Shown: piece by piece, positions 26,052 to 34,785 of the stretch
Layout of the letters: every line of letters starts with the position of its first letter
Position numbering within the stretch: the stretch's first letter is position 1
Assembly: GCA_963712065.1 (NCBI GenBank)
Contig: CAVQGM010000001.1
Coordinates: forward strand, 682,001 to 746,000
Source: CAVQGM01 sp963712065
GTDB taxonomy: Bacteria > Actinomycetota > Acidimicrobiia > Acidimicrobiales > Acidimicrobilacustridaceae
Reading direction: 5' to 3'
Length of the DNA stretch: 64,000 bases
Position numbers and translations under genes: made by a program
Notes under the pieces: model-generated
What the model saw: the letters and a program-made list of their open reading frames with translations, nothing else
Told to the model about the DNA's origin: nothing
Database searches by the model: none

Positions 26052-27101
26052 TTAGGCCTTCGGGACTTCCGGCCCCCCCGTGGCTGCCCGGGCCGGGTCC
26101 ACCGCCAGCACCGCCGAGCCGCCGACCTCGCCCGCGGCCAGGCGTCGCAGGGCTCGGTCGGCCCCGTCGAGGGGGTGGATCTCGGTCCGGGTCCGCACCG
26201 GGATGGACGCGGCCAGGTCGAGGAACCCCCGGACGTCGGCGCGCGTGACGTTCGCCACGCTGCGGATCTGGCGCTCCCACCACAACCGGTCGTAGGAGAA
26301 CTCGGGGATCCGATCGAGGTGGATGGCGTTGACGGCGACGACGCCGCCCCGGTCGAGGGCGCCGAGCGCGGCCACGACCACGTCCCCGACCGGCGCGAAC
26401 GTGACGGCCGCGTCGAGGGGGACCGGGGGGACGTCGAGGGCGCCGCCGGCCCAGGCTGCGCCCAGGTCGAGCGCGGCCTCCTGCTCACGCCGGGAACGGG
26501 TGCACACGTGGACCTCGCACCCCCAGTGGCGGAGCACCTGGATGACGCAGGTCGCCGAGGCACCGAAGCCGTAGAGGCCGACCCGCATGCCGGGTTCGAC
26601 GCCGGCCACCCGCAACGAGCGATAGCCGATCACGCCGCCGCAGAGCAGGGGCGCGGCATCGAGGTCGGCGAAGCCGTCCGGAAGGCGGTGCACGAAGTCG
26701 GCCCGCGCGGTGAGCGCGGTGGCGTACCCACCGTCCCGATCCCACCCGGTGAACGCCGCCCGCTCGCACAGGTTCTCGCGACCCGACCGGCAGAACCGGC
26801 ACTCCCCGCACGTCGACGCGATCCAGGCCACGCCGACCCGCTCGCCGACCCGCGTGGCGTCGACGCCGTCCCCCACCGCGTCGATCGTGCCGACGACCTG
26901 ATGGCCCGGCACCACGGGGAGTCGGCGGGCGGGCAGGTCACCCTCGACCAGCTGCAGATCGGTGCGGCAGACCGCGCAGGCCGAGACCGAGACGCGCACC
27001 TCGCCCGGGGCGGGCTCGGGATCGGGGCCGTCGAACGCCTCGAGCGGTCGCGGGTCACCCGTCGGGGTGCGACCCGGGTCGGTGAGCCGGCGGGCGTGCA
27101 C
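26052..27101 (-). CDS. Zinc-dependent alcohol dehydrogenase (MDR family)
   Basis: 349 residues. The catalytic zinc ligand region is ACAVCRTD, with GHQVVG following; the structural zinc lobe has CGECRFCRSGRENLC; the NAD(P)-binding domain has GLYGFGAS. The dehydrogenase oxidises alcohols or reduces aldehydes, substrate unknown; the domain order resembles AdhP/AdhA-type enzymes. GTG 27101 is two bases after the stress-protein stop, so the two are cotranscribed. In several bacteria a stress protein and such a dehydrogenase are hypoxia-induced together, but no such regulator site is visible here. Confidence 0.88.
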   Translation of the reverse strand: MHARRLTDPGRTPTGDPRPLEAFDGPDPEPAPGEVRVSVSACAVCRTDLQLVEGDLPARRLPVVPGHQVVGTIDAVGDGVDATRVGERVGVAWIASTCGECRFCRSGRENLCERAAFTGWDRDGGYATALTARADFVHRLPDGFADLDAAPLLCGGVIGYRSLRVAGVEPGMRVGLYGFGASATCVIQVLRHWGCEVHVCTRSRREQEAALDLGAAWAGGALDVPPVPLDAAVTFAPVGDVVVAALGALDRGGVVAVNAIHLDRIPEFSYDRLWWERQIRSVANVTRADVRGFLDLAASIPVRTRTEIHPLDGADRALRRLAAGEVGGSAVLAVDPARAATGGPEVPKA

Positions 27102-27103
27102 GG

Positions 27104-27961
27104 TCAGGCGGCGGGTCGCGGACGACGCAGCAGCACCGGGCAGTCGGCCCGGCCGACGATGCCGGTGGCGACGCTGCCGAGGGCGGTGCGACGCACCCCC
27201 GACCGACCGTGGGTCGCCAGGGCGACGAGCGCGGCGTCGACCCCGGCGGCGTAGCCGGCGACGGTCTCGGCCGCGTCCGCACCCTGGAGGTGCTCCACCA
27301 CGGTGTCGACGCCCTTGCTCCGACAGCGGCCGGCGACCGCGTCGAGAGCGCCGGCGAGGGGCGGGGCCCCGCCGTCGGGCCGGGAGACCCGGTGGCCGTA
27401 CACGCCGACCTCGGCGCGGCCGTGGCTCGGGTCGACCGACACGACGTGCACGCCCACCCCGAGGGCCGAGGCCCACCGGACGGCATCGGGCAGGATCGAG
27501 GTCGACACGTCGGACCCGTCGAAGCAGACGACCAGGGGGCCGTCGAGCGAGGTGCGGGTCATGGCCGGCCCGGCGGCGAGGACGGGGCAGGGGGCGTCGC
27601 GCACGACGTCCTCGGCGACGCTGCCGAGCAGGGCTCGGCGCACGCCGCTGCGCCCGTGGGTGGCCATGCACACCGCGGCACCGCGGAGCTCGGCCTCGGC
27701 CACGATCACCTCGGCGGCGGGTCGGTCGGGCACCACCCGGACCTCGGGGACCCGGCCGCACGCCTCGCCCACACGGCCGGCGACGGCGTCGAGGGCGGAC
27801 CGGTCGGCGGTGGGATCACCGCTCCAGCCGGTGGTGACGAGGGCGATGGACGGGGCCCCACGCCGGGCCAGGGCGACGGCGACGTCGACGGCCCGCTCGG
27901 CCAGGGCGGAGCCGTCGAGGGGGACGACGAGCGGCGGCAGGGCTTCCGCGGGTGGGGCCAT
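27104..27961 (-). CDS. Tandem universal stress protein (UspA family)
   Basis: 285 residues with two Usp domains. Both carry the ATP-binding motif: THGRSGVRRALLGSVAEDVV in the first, and THGRSGVRRTALGSVATGIV in the second (G-2x-G-9x-GS/T), unlike the degenerate copy at 17327-18211. It probably binds ATP and dimerises internally. ATG 27961 is six bases after a TAGGCT box, so leaderless. It is followed directly by the alcohol dehydrogenase. Confidence 0.9.
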   Translation of the reverse strand: MAPPAEALPPLVVPLDGSALAERAVDVAVALARRGAPSIALVTTGWSGDPTADRSALDAVAGRVGEACGRVPEVRVVPDRPAAEVIVAEAELRGAAVCMATHGRSGVRRALLGSVAEDVVRDAPCPVLAAGPAMTRTSLDGPLVVCFDGSDVSTSILPDAVRWASALGVGVHVVSVDPSHGRAEVGVYGHRVSRPDGGAPPLAGALDAVAGRCRSKGVDTVVEHLQGADAAETVAGYAAGVDAALVALATHGRSGVRRTALGSVATGIVGRADCPVLLRRPRPAA

Positions 27962-27967
27962 GCCGCC

Positions 27968-27973
27968 AGCCTA
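27968..27973 (-). promoter_or_regulatory. TAGGCT -10-like box for stress protein / dehydrogenase operon
   Basis: Minus-strand TAGGCT ends six bases before ATG 27961; no ribosome-binding site. Confidence 0.45.
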
Positions 27974-28011
27974 CGTACGTGCCGGCACCGGGCCGCGCGC
28001 CACGGCGGCGA

Positions 28012-28422
28012 TCAGCGGTGACGACGACGCCAGAGCACCACGGCGACGAGCACGGCGAGGGCGACGACGACGGGCACGAGGGCTCGACGACGGCCCCCGC
28101 TCGAGGCATCGACCGCGATCGAGCCGCCGGTGAGGTCGATCACGAGCTCCTCGCGGGCCGAGCTGACGATCACCTCCTCGCCGTCGGGGAAGACCTCGAC
28201 GTCGGCGATCTCGGTGTGCACGATCACGTCGTCGCCGCGCGTCGACACCTCGACGTCGGCGTCGGGCGTGTGCACCACGACCTCGCCCTCCTCCACGTCG
28301 ACGGTGACCCCGTCGGGGAGGTGGGTGGACTCGGCGGCGGCGGCGAGGAGGGCGTCGACGGGCGCGGGGTCGTCGTCAGACGCCTGCGGGCGGCGATGCG
28401 AGCGTTGGGGGTCGTAGGGCAT
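28012..28422 (-). CDS. Tail-anchored protein of unknown function
   Basis: 136 residues from ATG 28422 (GTG 28434 is an alternative). The middle is a run of short beta-strand repeats (VTVDVEEGEVVVHT, DADVEVSTRGDDVIVHT, EIADVEVFPDGEEVIVSS) with an adhesin- or DUF4097-like rhythm, then a C-terminal membrane helix and a basic RRRHR end. The body would face the cytoplasm. It overlaps the parA-like gene by 47 bases, so it is coupled to it. Function unknown. Confidence 0.65.
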   Translation of the reverse strand: MPYDPQRSHRRPQASDDDPAPVDALLAAAAESTHLPDGVTVDVEEGEVVVHTPDADVEVSTRGDDVIVHTEIADVEVFPDGEEVIVSSAREELVIDLTGGSIAVDASSGGRRRALVPVVVALAVLVAVVLWRRRHR

Positions 28423-29227
28423 CGGGGACTCCACGGGGCAGGAGGTGCTCGAGCAGGGCGTCGAACTCGGCGGCGGCCTCGGCCGCGCCGGGCCGGGCGC
28501 CGAGGGCGTGGATCGGCAGCGACTGCGCGGCGGCCTCGGCGATGGCGGCCCGGAGGCGGACGGCGGGGAGCACCGCGTCGCCGTACTGCTCGACGAGCTG
28601 GCCGTGCCAGTACTTGGCGTCGCGGGTGCGGCCGAGGCGGTTCACGGCCACGCCGGCGATGCCGAGGGCGCCACCGCGGCGCTGGCCGATGCGATGGATC
28701 GTGCGGGAGATCTGGGCGACGCCGTCGGAGGCCCACGCCGCCGGCTCGGTGACGACCAGGGCCTGGTCGGCGGCGAACAGGCCGTTGACGGTGAGCAGCC
28801 CGAGCGACGGCGGGCAGTCGATCAGCACCAGGTCGTGGTCGTCGCCTGCGAGCGCGACCTGGAGCCGGTCCTGGGCGCCGATGGGATCGGTGGCGAGCTG
28901 CGGCTCGCGCGCGGCGAGGGCCGGGGTGCTCGGGGCCACGTCGGGACGGGTCGCCTGCGGTCGGGTCGCGTCCGGTCCGGTCGGGTGGACCGGCCAGCCG
29001 GATGGCACCACGATGTCGGCCACCACGCCCGGACGGTCGGCGGCGAGGGCGTCGTCGACCGTGCGGTCCGGATCCCACACGGCGAGGCCGGTGGTGGCGT
29101 TGGCCTGGGGGTCGAGGTCGACCACGAGCACGCGACGGCCGGCGTGGGCGGCGGCGGCGGCGAGGCCCAGGGTGACCGTCGTCTTCCCGACGCCGCCCTT
29201 CTGGTTGACCACGGCGATGACCGGCAT
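28376..29227 (-). CDS. ParA/Soj-family ATPase
   Basis: 283 residues. The deviant Walker A is KGGVGKTT (residues 10-17), the A' region is VLVVDLDPQANAT and Walker B is LVLIDCPPSLG; these define the ParA/MinD dimerising ATPases that place DNA or protein cargo. There is a low-complexity insert (about 85-120). No parB is adjacent and the gene sits alone with a small tail-anchored protein, so this looks like an orphan ParA for a cargo other than the chromosome. ATG 29227 is eight bases after a TACCGT box. Confidence 0.85.
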   Translation of the reverse strand: MPVIAVVNQKGGVGKTTVTLGLAAAAAHAGRRVLVVDLDPQANATTGLAVWDPDRTVDDALAADRPGVVADIVVPSGWPVHPTGPDATRPQATRPDVAPSTPALAAREPQLATDPIGAQDRLQVALAGDDHDLVLIDCPPSLGLLTVNGLFAADQALVVTEPAAWASDGVAQISRTIHRIGQRRGGALGIAGVAVNRLGRTRDAKYWHGQLVEQYGDAVLPAVRLRAAIAEAAAQSLPIHALGARPGAAEAAAEFDALLEHLLPRGVPDALRPPTLASPPAGV

Positions 29228-29235
29228 GGGGCGCC

Positions 29236-29241
29236 ACGGTA
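29236..29241 (-). promoter_or_regulatory. TACCGT -10-like box for parA-like gene
   Basis: Minus-strand TACCGT ends eight bases before ATG 29227; no ribosome-binding site. Confidence 0.45.
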
Positions 29242-29255
29242 GTGCAGGGCCCGCC

Positions 29256-29285
29256 CGGGCGGCAGCGGGCGGCAGCGGGCGGCGT
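29256..29285. repeat. Short tandem repeat, about 3 x 10 bp
   Basis: Two exact copies and one 8/10 copy of CGGGCGGCAG lie between the divergent parA-like and bcp genes. It could be slippage or a spaced binding site; no function is shown. Confidence 0.5.
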
Positions 29286-29338
29286 CCCCCGACGAGCAGC
29301 ACGGGAATAGGTCCGGGCCGCTCGGGTTTGGTGAGCCC

Positions 29339-29794
29339 GTGGCTGACATCGCGGCGGGCCGGCCCGCACCCGACTTCACCCTTCCCGACCAGGACGGCGC
29401 ACCCGTCTCGCTGCACGACCTGCGGGGCCGGTGGGTCGTCGTCTACTTCTACCCGGCCGACGACACCCCGGGCTGCACCGCGGAGTCGTGCTCGTTCCGC
29501 GACAGCCACGAGGACTTCGTCGACGCCGGCGCCGTCGTGGTCGGCATCAGCTCCGATTCGGTCGACTCCCACAGGAGGTTCGCGGCCAAGCACCAGCTGC
29601 CGTTCACGCTGCTCGCCGACGAGGGCGGCGCGGTCCGCTCGGCCTGGGGGGTCGGCAAGACCCTGGGCATCCTGCCCGGCCGGGTCACCTACGTGATCGA
29701 TCCGGAGGGGACGGTGAGGAAGGTGTTCGCGTCGCAGTTCCGGCCGAAGCGGCACATCGACGAGGCCCTCGACACGATCCGCCTCGGCGCGTAG
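29339..29794 (+). CDS. bcp: Thioredoxin-dependent peroxiredoxin (Bcp/PrxQ)
   Basis: Reduces hydrogen and organic peroxides using thioredoxin. The 151 residues hold the active-site FYPADDTPGCTAESCSFRD: the peroxidatic Cys is in TPGCT and the resolving Cys five residues later, the PrxQ arrangement. Further family marks are PAPDFTLPDQDG near the start and ISSDS. Cytoplasmic. The GTG start has no obvious ribosome-binding site. It is monocistronic in appearance. Confidence 0.92.
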   Translation: MADIAAGRPAPDFTLPDQDGAPVSLHDLRGRWVVVYFYPADDTPGCTAESCSFRDSHEDFVDAGAVVVGISSDSVDSHRRFAAKHQLPFTLLADEGGAVRSAWGVGKTLGILPGRVTYVIDPEGTVRKVFASQFRPKRHIDEALDTIRLGA

Positions 29795-29863
29795 GCGACC
29801 CCGGCTCGAAGCGGCACGGCCGGGCCACCCCGGTCACCGGCGGAAACCTGCTAGGCCTCTCGC

Positions 29864-30967
29864 ATGCGAGTCGTCATCGTCGGGGCCGGGATCGTCGGCA
29901 CCGCCCACGCCGTCATGGCCCGGCGGCGCGGCCACGAGGTCGTCCACCTCGAACGGGACCTCGAGCCCCGCAGCGCCACCGTCCGCAACTTCGGCCTCGT
30001 GTGGGTCAGCGGTCGGGCCGTCGGCCCCGAGCTCGAGCTCGCCCTCCGGGCTCGCGAGCTCTGGGAGCACCTCGGTTCCCTCGCCCCCGAGGTCGGGTTC
30101 CGGCCCGACGGCTCGCTGACCCTCGCCCGGCTCCCCGAAGAGGTGCGGGTGCTGGAGGAGGTCGCGAACCGCCGTGACGCCGACGCCCGCGGCTTCCGAC
30201 TGCTGTCGGCCGCCCAGGCCCGCGAGCACAACCCCGCCCTGCGGGGCACGTTCCTGGCCGGCCTGCGGTGCGATCTCGACGCCGTGGTCGAGCCGGGCCG
30301 TGCCCTGCCCGCACTGCGCGCGATGCTCGAGCAGGAACCCGGCTACACGTTCCGGGGCGGACGCACCGTGGTCGAGGTCCACCCCGGCCACGTCACCGAT
30401 CACCTCGGCGTCAGGCACGAGGCCGACCTCGTCGTCGTCTGCCCCGGGGCCGAGACCCAGGGTCCGATGGCCCACCTGCTCGTCGACGCTCGGGTCCGGA
30501 AGGTGCGGCTGCAGATGTGCCAGACCGAACCGCTGGGCGAGCGGCTGACCACCTCGATCGCCGACGGCGACTCGCTGCGCTACTACCCGGGCTTCCGGGT
30601 GCCGGCGCTCGCCAAGCTCCCGGCCCCGGACCCGGTGGTGGCCCGCCACCACCTGCAGCTCCTCGTGTCGCAGCGGGCGACCGGGGCCCTCACGATCGGT
30701 GACACCCATGCCTACGACGAGCCGTTCGACTTCGCCACCGACGAGGAGCCCTACACCCACCTCCTGGCCCGGCTCGAGGACCTGCTCGGCCGTCCGGCGC
30801 CACCGGTGGTGCGGCGCTGGACGGGCGTGTACTCCCAGGCCCTCGACGAGGCGATCTGCTGGCGGCAGCAGGTGCAGCCCGGCGTCTGGGTCGTCACCGG
30901 GCCCGGGGGGCGGGGGATGACGCTGGCCCCGGCCCTCGCCGAGGAGACCTGGGCGGTGATCGGATGA
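29864..30967 (+). CDS. FAD-dependent oxidoreductase of phosphonate catabolism (TIGR03364-like)
   Basis: 367 residues of the DAO fold. The FAD-binding GAGIVGTAHA is at residues 7-16; VRNFGLVWVSG near 45 and GDTHAYDEPFDF near 278 are characteristic of the TIGR03364 group. These oxidases occur beside phosphonoacetaldehyde-hydrolase-like genes and are linked to oxidising N-substituted aminoethylphosphonates; the specific substrate is inferred from family and neighbour only. ATG 29864 follows a TAGGCC-like box; the stop overlaps the hydrolase start by four bases. Confidence 0.82.
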   Translation: MRVVIVGAGIVGTAHAVMARRRGHEVVHLERDLEPRSATVRNFGLVWVSGRAVGPELELALRARELWEHLGSLAPEVGFRPDGSLTLARLPEEVRVLEEVANRRDADARGFRLLSAAQAREHNPALRGTFLAGLRCDLDAVVEPGRALPALRAMLEQEPGYTFRGGRTVVEVHPGHVTDHLGVRHEADLVVVCPGAETQGPMAHLLVDARVRKVRLQMCQTEPLGERLTTSIADGDSLRYYPGFRVPALAKLPAPDPVVARHHLQLLVSQRATGALTIGDTHAYDEPFDFATDEEPYTHLLARLEDLLGRPAPPVVRRWTGVYSQALDEAICWRQQVQPGVWVVTGPGGRGMTLAPALAEETWAVIG

Positions 30968-31641
30968 GCCGTGGCATCCCCATCGCCCTCGCCGCCCTCG
31001 ACATGGCGGGCACCACGGTCGCCGACGACGGGGTCGTCGAGCGGTCGTTCCTGCGGGCCCTCGCCGAGGTGGGGATCCCCGCCGACGATCCGAGGATGCC
31101 CGACCACCTGGCCCACGTGCAGCGGACCATGGGGCAGTCGAAGATCGAGGTGTTCCGGGCCCTGCTCCACGACGAGGCCCTCGCCCATCGGGCGACCCAC
31201 GCCTTCGAGGCGGCGATCGCCGACATCGTGCGGAGCGGCGGCGTGCGGCCCATCGACGGCGCCGTGGATGCCATGGCCGAGCTTCGCGCCCGCGGCGTGG
31301 CCGTGTGCCTCACCACGGGGTTCTCGGCCGACACCCAGCAGCTGATCGTGGCCACCCTCGGCTGGGTCGACCGGGTCGACCTGCTGCTCGCCCCCGGCCC
31401 GGGCGTGCGGGGCCGGCCCCACCCCGACCTGGTGCTCACCGCCGTGCTGCGCCTCGGCGTCGACGACGTGCGCTCGGTCGCGGTGGCCGGGGACACCGCC
31501 AACGACCTCCTGGCCGGCACCCGGGCCGGCGCCGGGATCGTCGCCGGCGTGCTCACGGGCGCCCACGGCCGCGCCGAGCTCGAGGCCGCCCCCCACACCC
31601 ACCTCCTCGACTCCGTCGCCGATCTCCCCGCCCTCCTCTGA
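30964..31641 (+). CDS. Phosphonatase-like hydrolase (HAD family, TIGR03351-like)
   Basis: 225 residues of the HAD fold. Motif I is LDMAGTTV with the nucleophile Asp near 14; the cap segment TMGQSKIEVFRALL carries the lysine expected for Schiff-base chemistry in phosphonatases; motif III/IV is VAGDTANDLLAG. It would cleave the C-P bond of phosphonoacetaldehyde or a close relative, giving phosphate. ATG 30964 overlaps the oxidoreductase stop (ATGA), so the two form one catabolic unit. A stem-loop follows at 31656-31706. Confidence 0.82.
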   Translation: MSRGIPIALAALDMAGTTVADDGVVERSFLRALAEVGIPADDPRMPDHLAHVQRTMGQSKIEVFRALLHDEALAHRATHAFEAAIADIVRSGGVRPIDGAVDAMAELRARGVAVCLTTGFSADTQQLIVATLGWVDRVDLLLAPGPGVRGRPHPDLVLTAVLRLGVDDVRSVAVAGDTANDLLAGTRAGAGIVAGVLTGAHGRAELEAAPHTHLLDSVADLPALL

Positions 31642-31655
31642 CGCCCCCCCCACGC

Positions 31656-31706
31656 GAACTGGTTGCCGGATCGCCCCTCACCGACCCGGGATCCCGCAAC
31701 CAGTTC
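31656..31706. terminator. Inverted repeat after phosphonate genes
   Basis: Arms 31656-31666 and 31696-31706 (11 bp perfect) continue after one mismatch with a further five pairs (31668-31672 / 31690-31694) around a 17-base loop. It lies 14 bases after a stop and just before the glgP promoter. No T-run. The outer bases GAACTGG resemble the start of the hairpin at 2205-2248. Confidence 0.5.
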
Positions 31707-31713
31707 CACGAGA

Positions 31714-31719
31714 TACGGT
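31714..31719 (+). promoter_or_regulatory. TACGGT -10-like box for glucan phosphorylase
   Basis: TACGGT lies eight bases before ATG 31728, directly after the inverted repeat; no ribosome-binding site. Confidence 0.45.
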
Positions 31720-31727
31720 CGGCGGCC

Positions 31728-34268
31728 ATGAAGGCCGTGCAGTCGTTCACCGTCGTGTCCCAGCTCCCGCCGTCGCTCGAGCCGCTCCGTGACGTGGCCA
31801 TGAACCTCGGGTGGAGCGACGACGACCGCGCCCAGGACCTGTTCCGCCGTCTCGACCGCGACGGCTGGGAGTTCGAGGGCCGCGACCCGGCGCTGATGCT
31901 GTCCACCGAGTCCCAGGAGAAGCTCGACAAGCTCGCCGCCGACGCCTCGTTCACGTCGCTGGCCGCCACGGTCCACGAGGAGCTGCGCAAGTCGCTCGAC
32001 GAACCGCGCTGGTTCCAGCACCGCGACGGCTCACCACTCCGGTCGCTCGCCTACTTCTCCCCCGAGTTCGGCATCGCCGCCGCCCTCCCCCAGTACTCCG
32101 GCGGCCTCGGCGTGCTGGCCGGCGATCACCTGAAGGCGGCGAACGACCTCGGCCTCCCCCTCGTCGGCATCGGGCTGTTCTACCGTCACGGCTACTTCCG
32201 CCAGGAGCTCGACCGGCGGGGATGGCAGGTCGAGAGGTTCCCTCGCCTCGACCCGCGGGCCATGGCCCTGAAGCCGGTGAAGGACGTGACGGTCATGGTC
32301 GAGCTGGCCGGCGCGCCCGTGTACGCCCGCGTGTGGGAGGCCGCCGTCGGCCGCATCCCGCTGTACCTGCTCGACACCGACATCGACGAGAACGACGACT
32401 TCAACCGACTCACGTGCGACCGCCTCTACGGCGGCGGGCCCGAGGAGCGCGTGCGCCAGGAGATCGTCCTCGGCATCGGTGGCATGCGCGTGCTCGAGGC
32501 CCTCGGACAACAGCCCCAGGTGTTCCACATGAACGAGGGCCACGCCGGCTTCCTCGCCCTCGAGCGCATCCGCCGGCTGATGCTCGACGACGGGCTGTCG
32601 TTCGCCGAGGCCCGCACCGCCGCCCGGCCCGGCACGATCTTCACCACCCACACGCCCGTGCCGGCCGGCATCGACCGGTTCCCGCGCGAGCTGATGGAGA
32701 AGTACTTCGGTGGGTGGTGCCGCGACCTCGGCGTCACCATGGACGACCTCATGGCCCTCGGCCACGAGCCCGACACCATCGAGGGCGAGGCCTTCAACAT
32801 GGCCACGCTCAGCCTGCGCCTGGCCGGCCAGGCCAACGGCGTGTCCAAGCTCCACGGCGCGGTGTCGCGGCAGATGTTCTCCGGCATCTGGCCCGACCTC
32901 AACGAGGACGACGTGCCCATCTCGTCGGTCACCAACGGCGTGCACGCCCGCACCTGGGCGGCCACCGAGTGGCGCTCGCTGTTCGAGCGCACCGTGGGCC
33001 CCGACTGGCACGAGGCCGGCCCCGAGGCCTGGAAGGCGATCGAGGACGTGCCCGACCGCGACATCGCCCGCATCCGGGCGACCAACCGCGAGCGCCTGGT
33101 CCGCTACGCCCGCCACCGCGTCCGCCAGGCGCACCGCGGCCGAGGGGTCCCCGAGACCCAGCTCGGCTGGGTCGACGAGGCCCTCGACCCCGACATCCTC
33201 ACCATCGGCTTCGCCCGGCGGTTCGCCACCTACAAGCGGGCCTACCTGCTCTTCCGCGATCCCGAGCGGCTCCGGTCGCTCCTCCTGTCCGACACCCAGC
33301 CCGTCCAGCTCGTGTTCGCGGGGAAGGCCCATCCCGCCGACGAGCAGGGACACCACCTCCTCCAGCAGGTCGCCAACGCCGCCGCCGACCTCGAGATCCG
33401 CCACCGGATCGTGCTGCTCGAGGACTACGACATCACCGTCGCCCGCATGCTGGTGCAGGGCTGCGACGTGTGGCTCAACACCCCGCTCCGCCCCAACGAG
33501 GCCTGTGGCACGAGCGGGATGAAGGCCGTGTTCAACGGTGCCCTCAACTGCTCGATCCTCGACGGCTGGTGGGACGAGATGTACGAGCCCGAGGTCGGGT
33601 GGGCGATCCCGTCGGTCGAGGGGGAGGAGGACATCGAGATCCGCAACGGCTACGAGTCGGCCAGCCTCTACGGCATCCTCGAGCGCCAGGTCGCCCCGCT
33701 CTTCTACCGCCGCGACGACGACGGCACGGCGAGCGACTGGCTGAAGAAGGTGAAGCGGTCGGTCGCGCGGCTGGCGCCCAAGGTGTCGGCCAGCCGCATG
33801 CTCGCCGAGTACGTCGAGGACCTCTACGAGCCGGCGGCCGAGCAGTCGGCTCGGCTGACCGCCGACGGTTACGGGCGGGCCAAGGCCTTCGTCCACTGGA
33901 AGCGTCACGTCTCACGAGCGTGGCCGTCGGTGTCGTGCACGGCGACGAGCTACGAGGAGGTGCCCGACGCCAACGGCACCACCTACCTCATCACCGCCCA
34001 GGTCTCGCTGGGGGAGCTCGAGCCGAGCGACGTGGCCGTCCAGCTCGTCAGCGGCGAGGTCGACCTCGACAACGAGCTGCGCGACCCCACCACGGTCGCC
34101 ATGACCGAGGACGGAGAGGGCGACCACCCGGGCTGGCGCCGCTACCGCCACGAGGTCGAGTTCCCGCGTGCGGGCAACTTCGGGTTCACGGTGCGCGTGG
34201 TGCCCCACCACGAGGACCTGTCCAACTACGCGGTGCTCGGCCGGGTCGCCTGGGCCCCGACCACCTGA
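31728..34268 (+). CDS. glgP: Alpha-glucan phosphorylase with DUF3417 domain
   Basis: Phosphorolyses glycogen or maltodextrin to glucose-1-phosphate. 846 residues: an N-terminal DUF3417 domain (SLEPLRDVAMNLGWS), the phosphorylase core with HMNEGHAGFLALERI, and the pyridoxal-phosphate region ACGTSGMKAVFNGALN whose lysine binds PLP, followed by a C-terminal beta domain. This DUF3417-bearing type is common in actinobacteria and in archaea/Thermus-like bacteria and is shorter in regulation sites than GlgP of E. coli. No other glycogen gene is adjacent. Confidence 0.92.
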   Translation: MKAVQSFTVVSQLPPSLEPLRDVAMNLGWSDDDRAQDLFRRLDRDGWEFEGRDPALMLSTESQEKLDKLAADASFTSLAATVHEELRKSLDEPRWFQHRDGSPLRSLAYFSPEFGIAAALPQYSGGLGVLAGDHLKAANDLGLPLVGIGLFYRHGYFRQELDRRGWQVERFPRLDPRAMALKPVKDVTVMVELAGAPVYARVWEAAVGRIPLYLLDTDIDENDDFNRLTCDRLYGGGPEERVRQEIVLGIGGMRVLEALGQQPQVFHMNEGHAGFLALERIRRLMLDDGLSFAEARTAARPGTIFTTHTPVPAGIDRFPRELMEKYFGGWCRDLGVTMDDLMALGHEPDTIEGEAFNMATLSLRLAGQANGVSKLHGAVSRQMFSGIWPDLNEDDVPISSVTNGVHARTWAATEWRSLFERTVGPDWHEAGPEAWKAIEDVPDRDIARIRATNRERLVRYARHRVRQAHRGRGVPETQLGWVDEALDPDILTIGFARRFATYKRAYLLFRDPERLRSLLLSDTQPVQLVFAGKAHPADEQGHHLLQQVANAAADLEIRHRIVLLEDYDITVARMLVQGCDVWLNTPLRPNEACGTSGMKAVFNGALNCSILDGWWDEMYEPEVGWAIPSVEGEEDIEIRNGYESASLYGILERQVAPLFYRRDDDGTASDWLKKVKRSVARLAPKVSASRMLAEYVEDLYEPAAEQSARLTADGYGRAKAFVHWKRHVSRAWPSVSCTATSYEEVPDANGTTYLITAQVSLGELEPSDVAVQLVSGEVDLDNELRDPTTVAMTEDGEGDHPGWRRYRHEVEFPRAGNFGFTVRVVPHHEDLSNYAVLGRVAWAPTT

Positions 34269-34287
34269 GGCGCGCCGGCGCGCCGCG

Positions 34288-34785
34288 TCAGCCGGGGAGG
34301 CGGTCGTTCTTGGCCCGCGACTCGACGGCCAGCTCGTCCTGGTAGGCGACCATGGCCGCCCGCAGGCCGTCGTCGGCGGCGGCGAGGATCCGCACCGCCA
34401 GCAGGCCGGCGTTGACGGCGTTGCCGATGGCGACGGTGGCCACCGGCACCCCGGCGGGCATCTGCACGATCGACAGGAGCGAGTCGAGGCCGTCGAGTCG
34501 GGTGAGGGGCACCGGCACGCCGATGACCGGGAGCGGCGTGACCGAGGCGACCATGCCGGGGAGGTGGGCGGCACCTCCGGCGCCGGCGATGACGACGCGC
34601 AGTCCGCGCTCGGCGGCGGTTCGGCCGTAGTCGAGCATGTCGGCCGGCGTGCGGTGGGCCGACACGACCCGCACCTCGCGGGCGACGGCGAAGCGGTCGA
34701 GCACGTCGACGGCGCCCTGCATGGTGGCCAGGTCGCTGTCGCTGCCCATGATCACCCCCACGAGCGGGGTCGCGGCACCGCTCAC
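34288..34785 (-). CDS. purE: 5-(carboxyamino)imidazole ribonucleotide mutase
   Basis: Converts N5-CAIR to CAIR in purine synthesis. 165 residues with the signature VIMGSDSD near residue 12, the catalytic SAHRTP, and the AGAGGAAHLPGM loop; this is the class I (bacterial) type. The GTG start overlaps purK's stop by four bases, giving the usual purK-purE unit that replaces the eukaryotic single-step carboxylase. Confidence 0.95.
   Translation of the reverse strand: MSGAATPLVGVIMGSDSDLATMQGAVDVLDRFAVAREVRVVSAHRTPADMLDYGRTAAERGLRVVIAGAGGAAHLPGMVASVTPLPVIGVPVPLTRLDGLDSLLSIVQMPAGVPVATVAIGNAVNAGLLAVRILAAADDGLRAAMVAYQDELAVESRAKNDRLPG

Noticed and set aside
28376..29227. Chromosome-partition locus (parAB-parS)
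   Set aside because: No parB or parS-like palindrome and no replication genes near; an orphan ParA is more likely.
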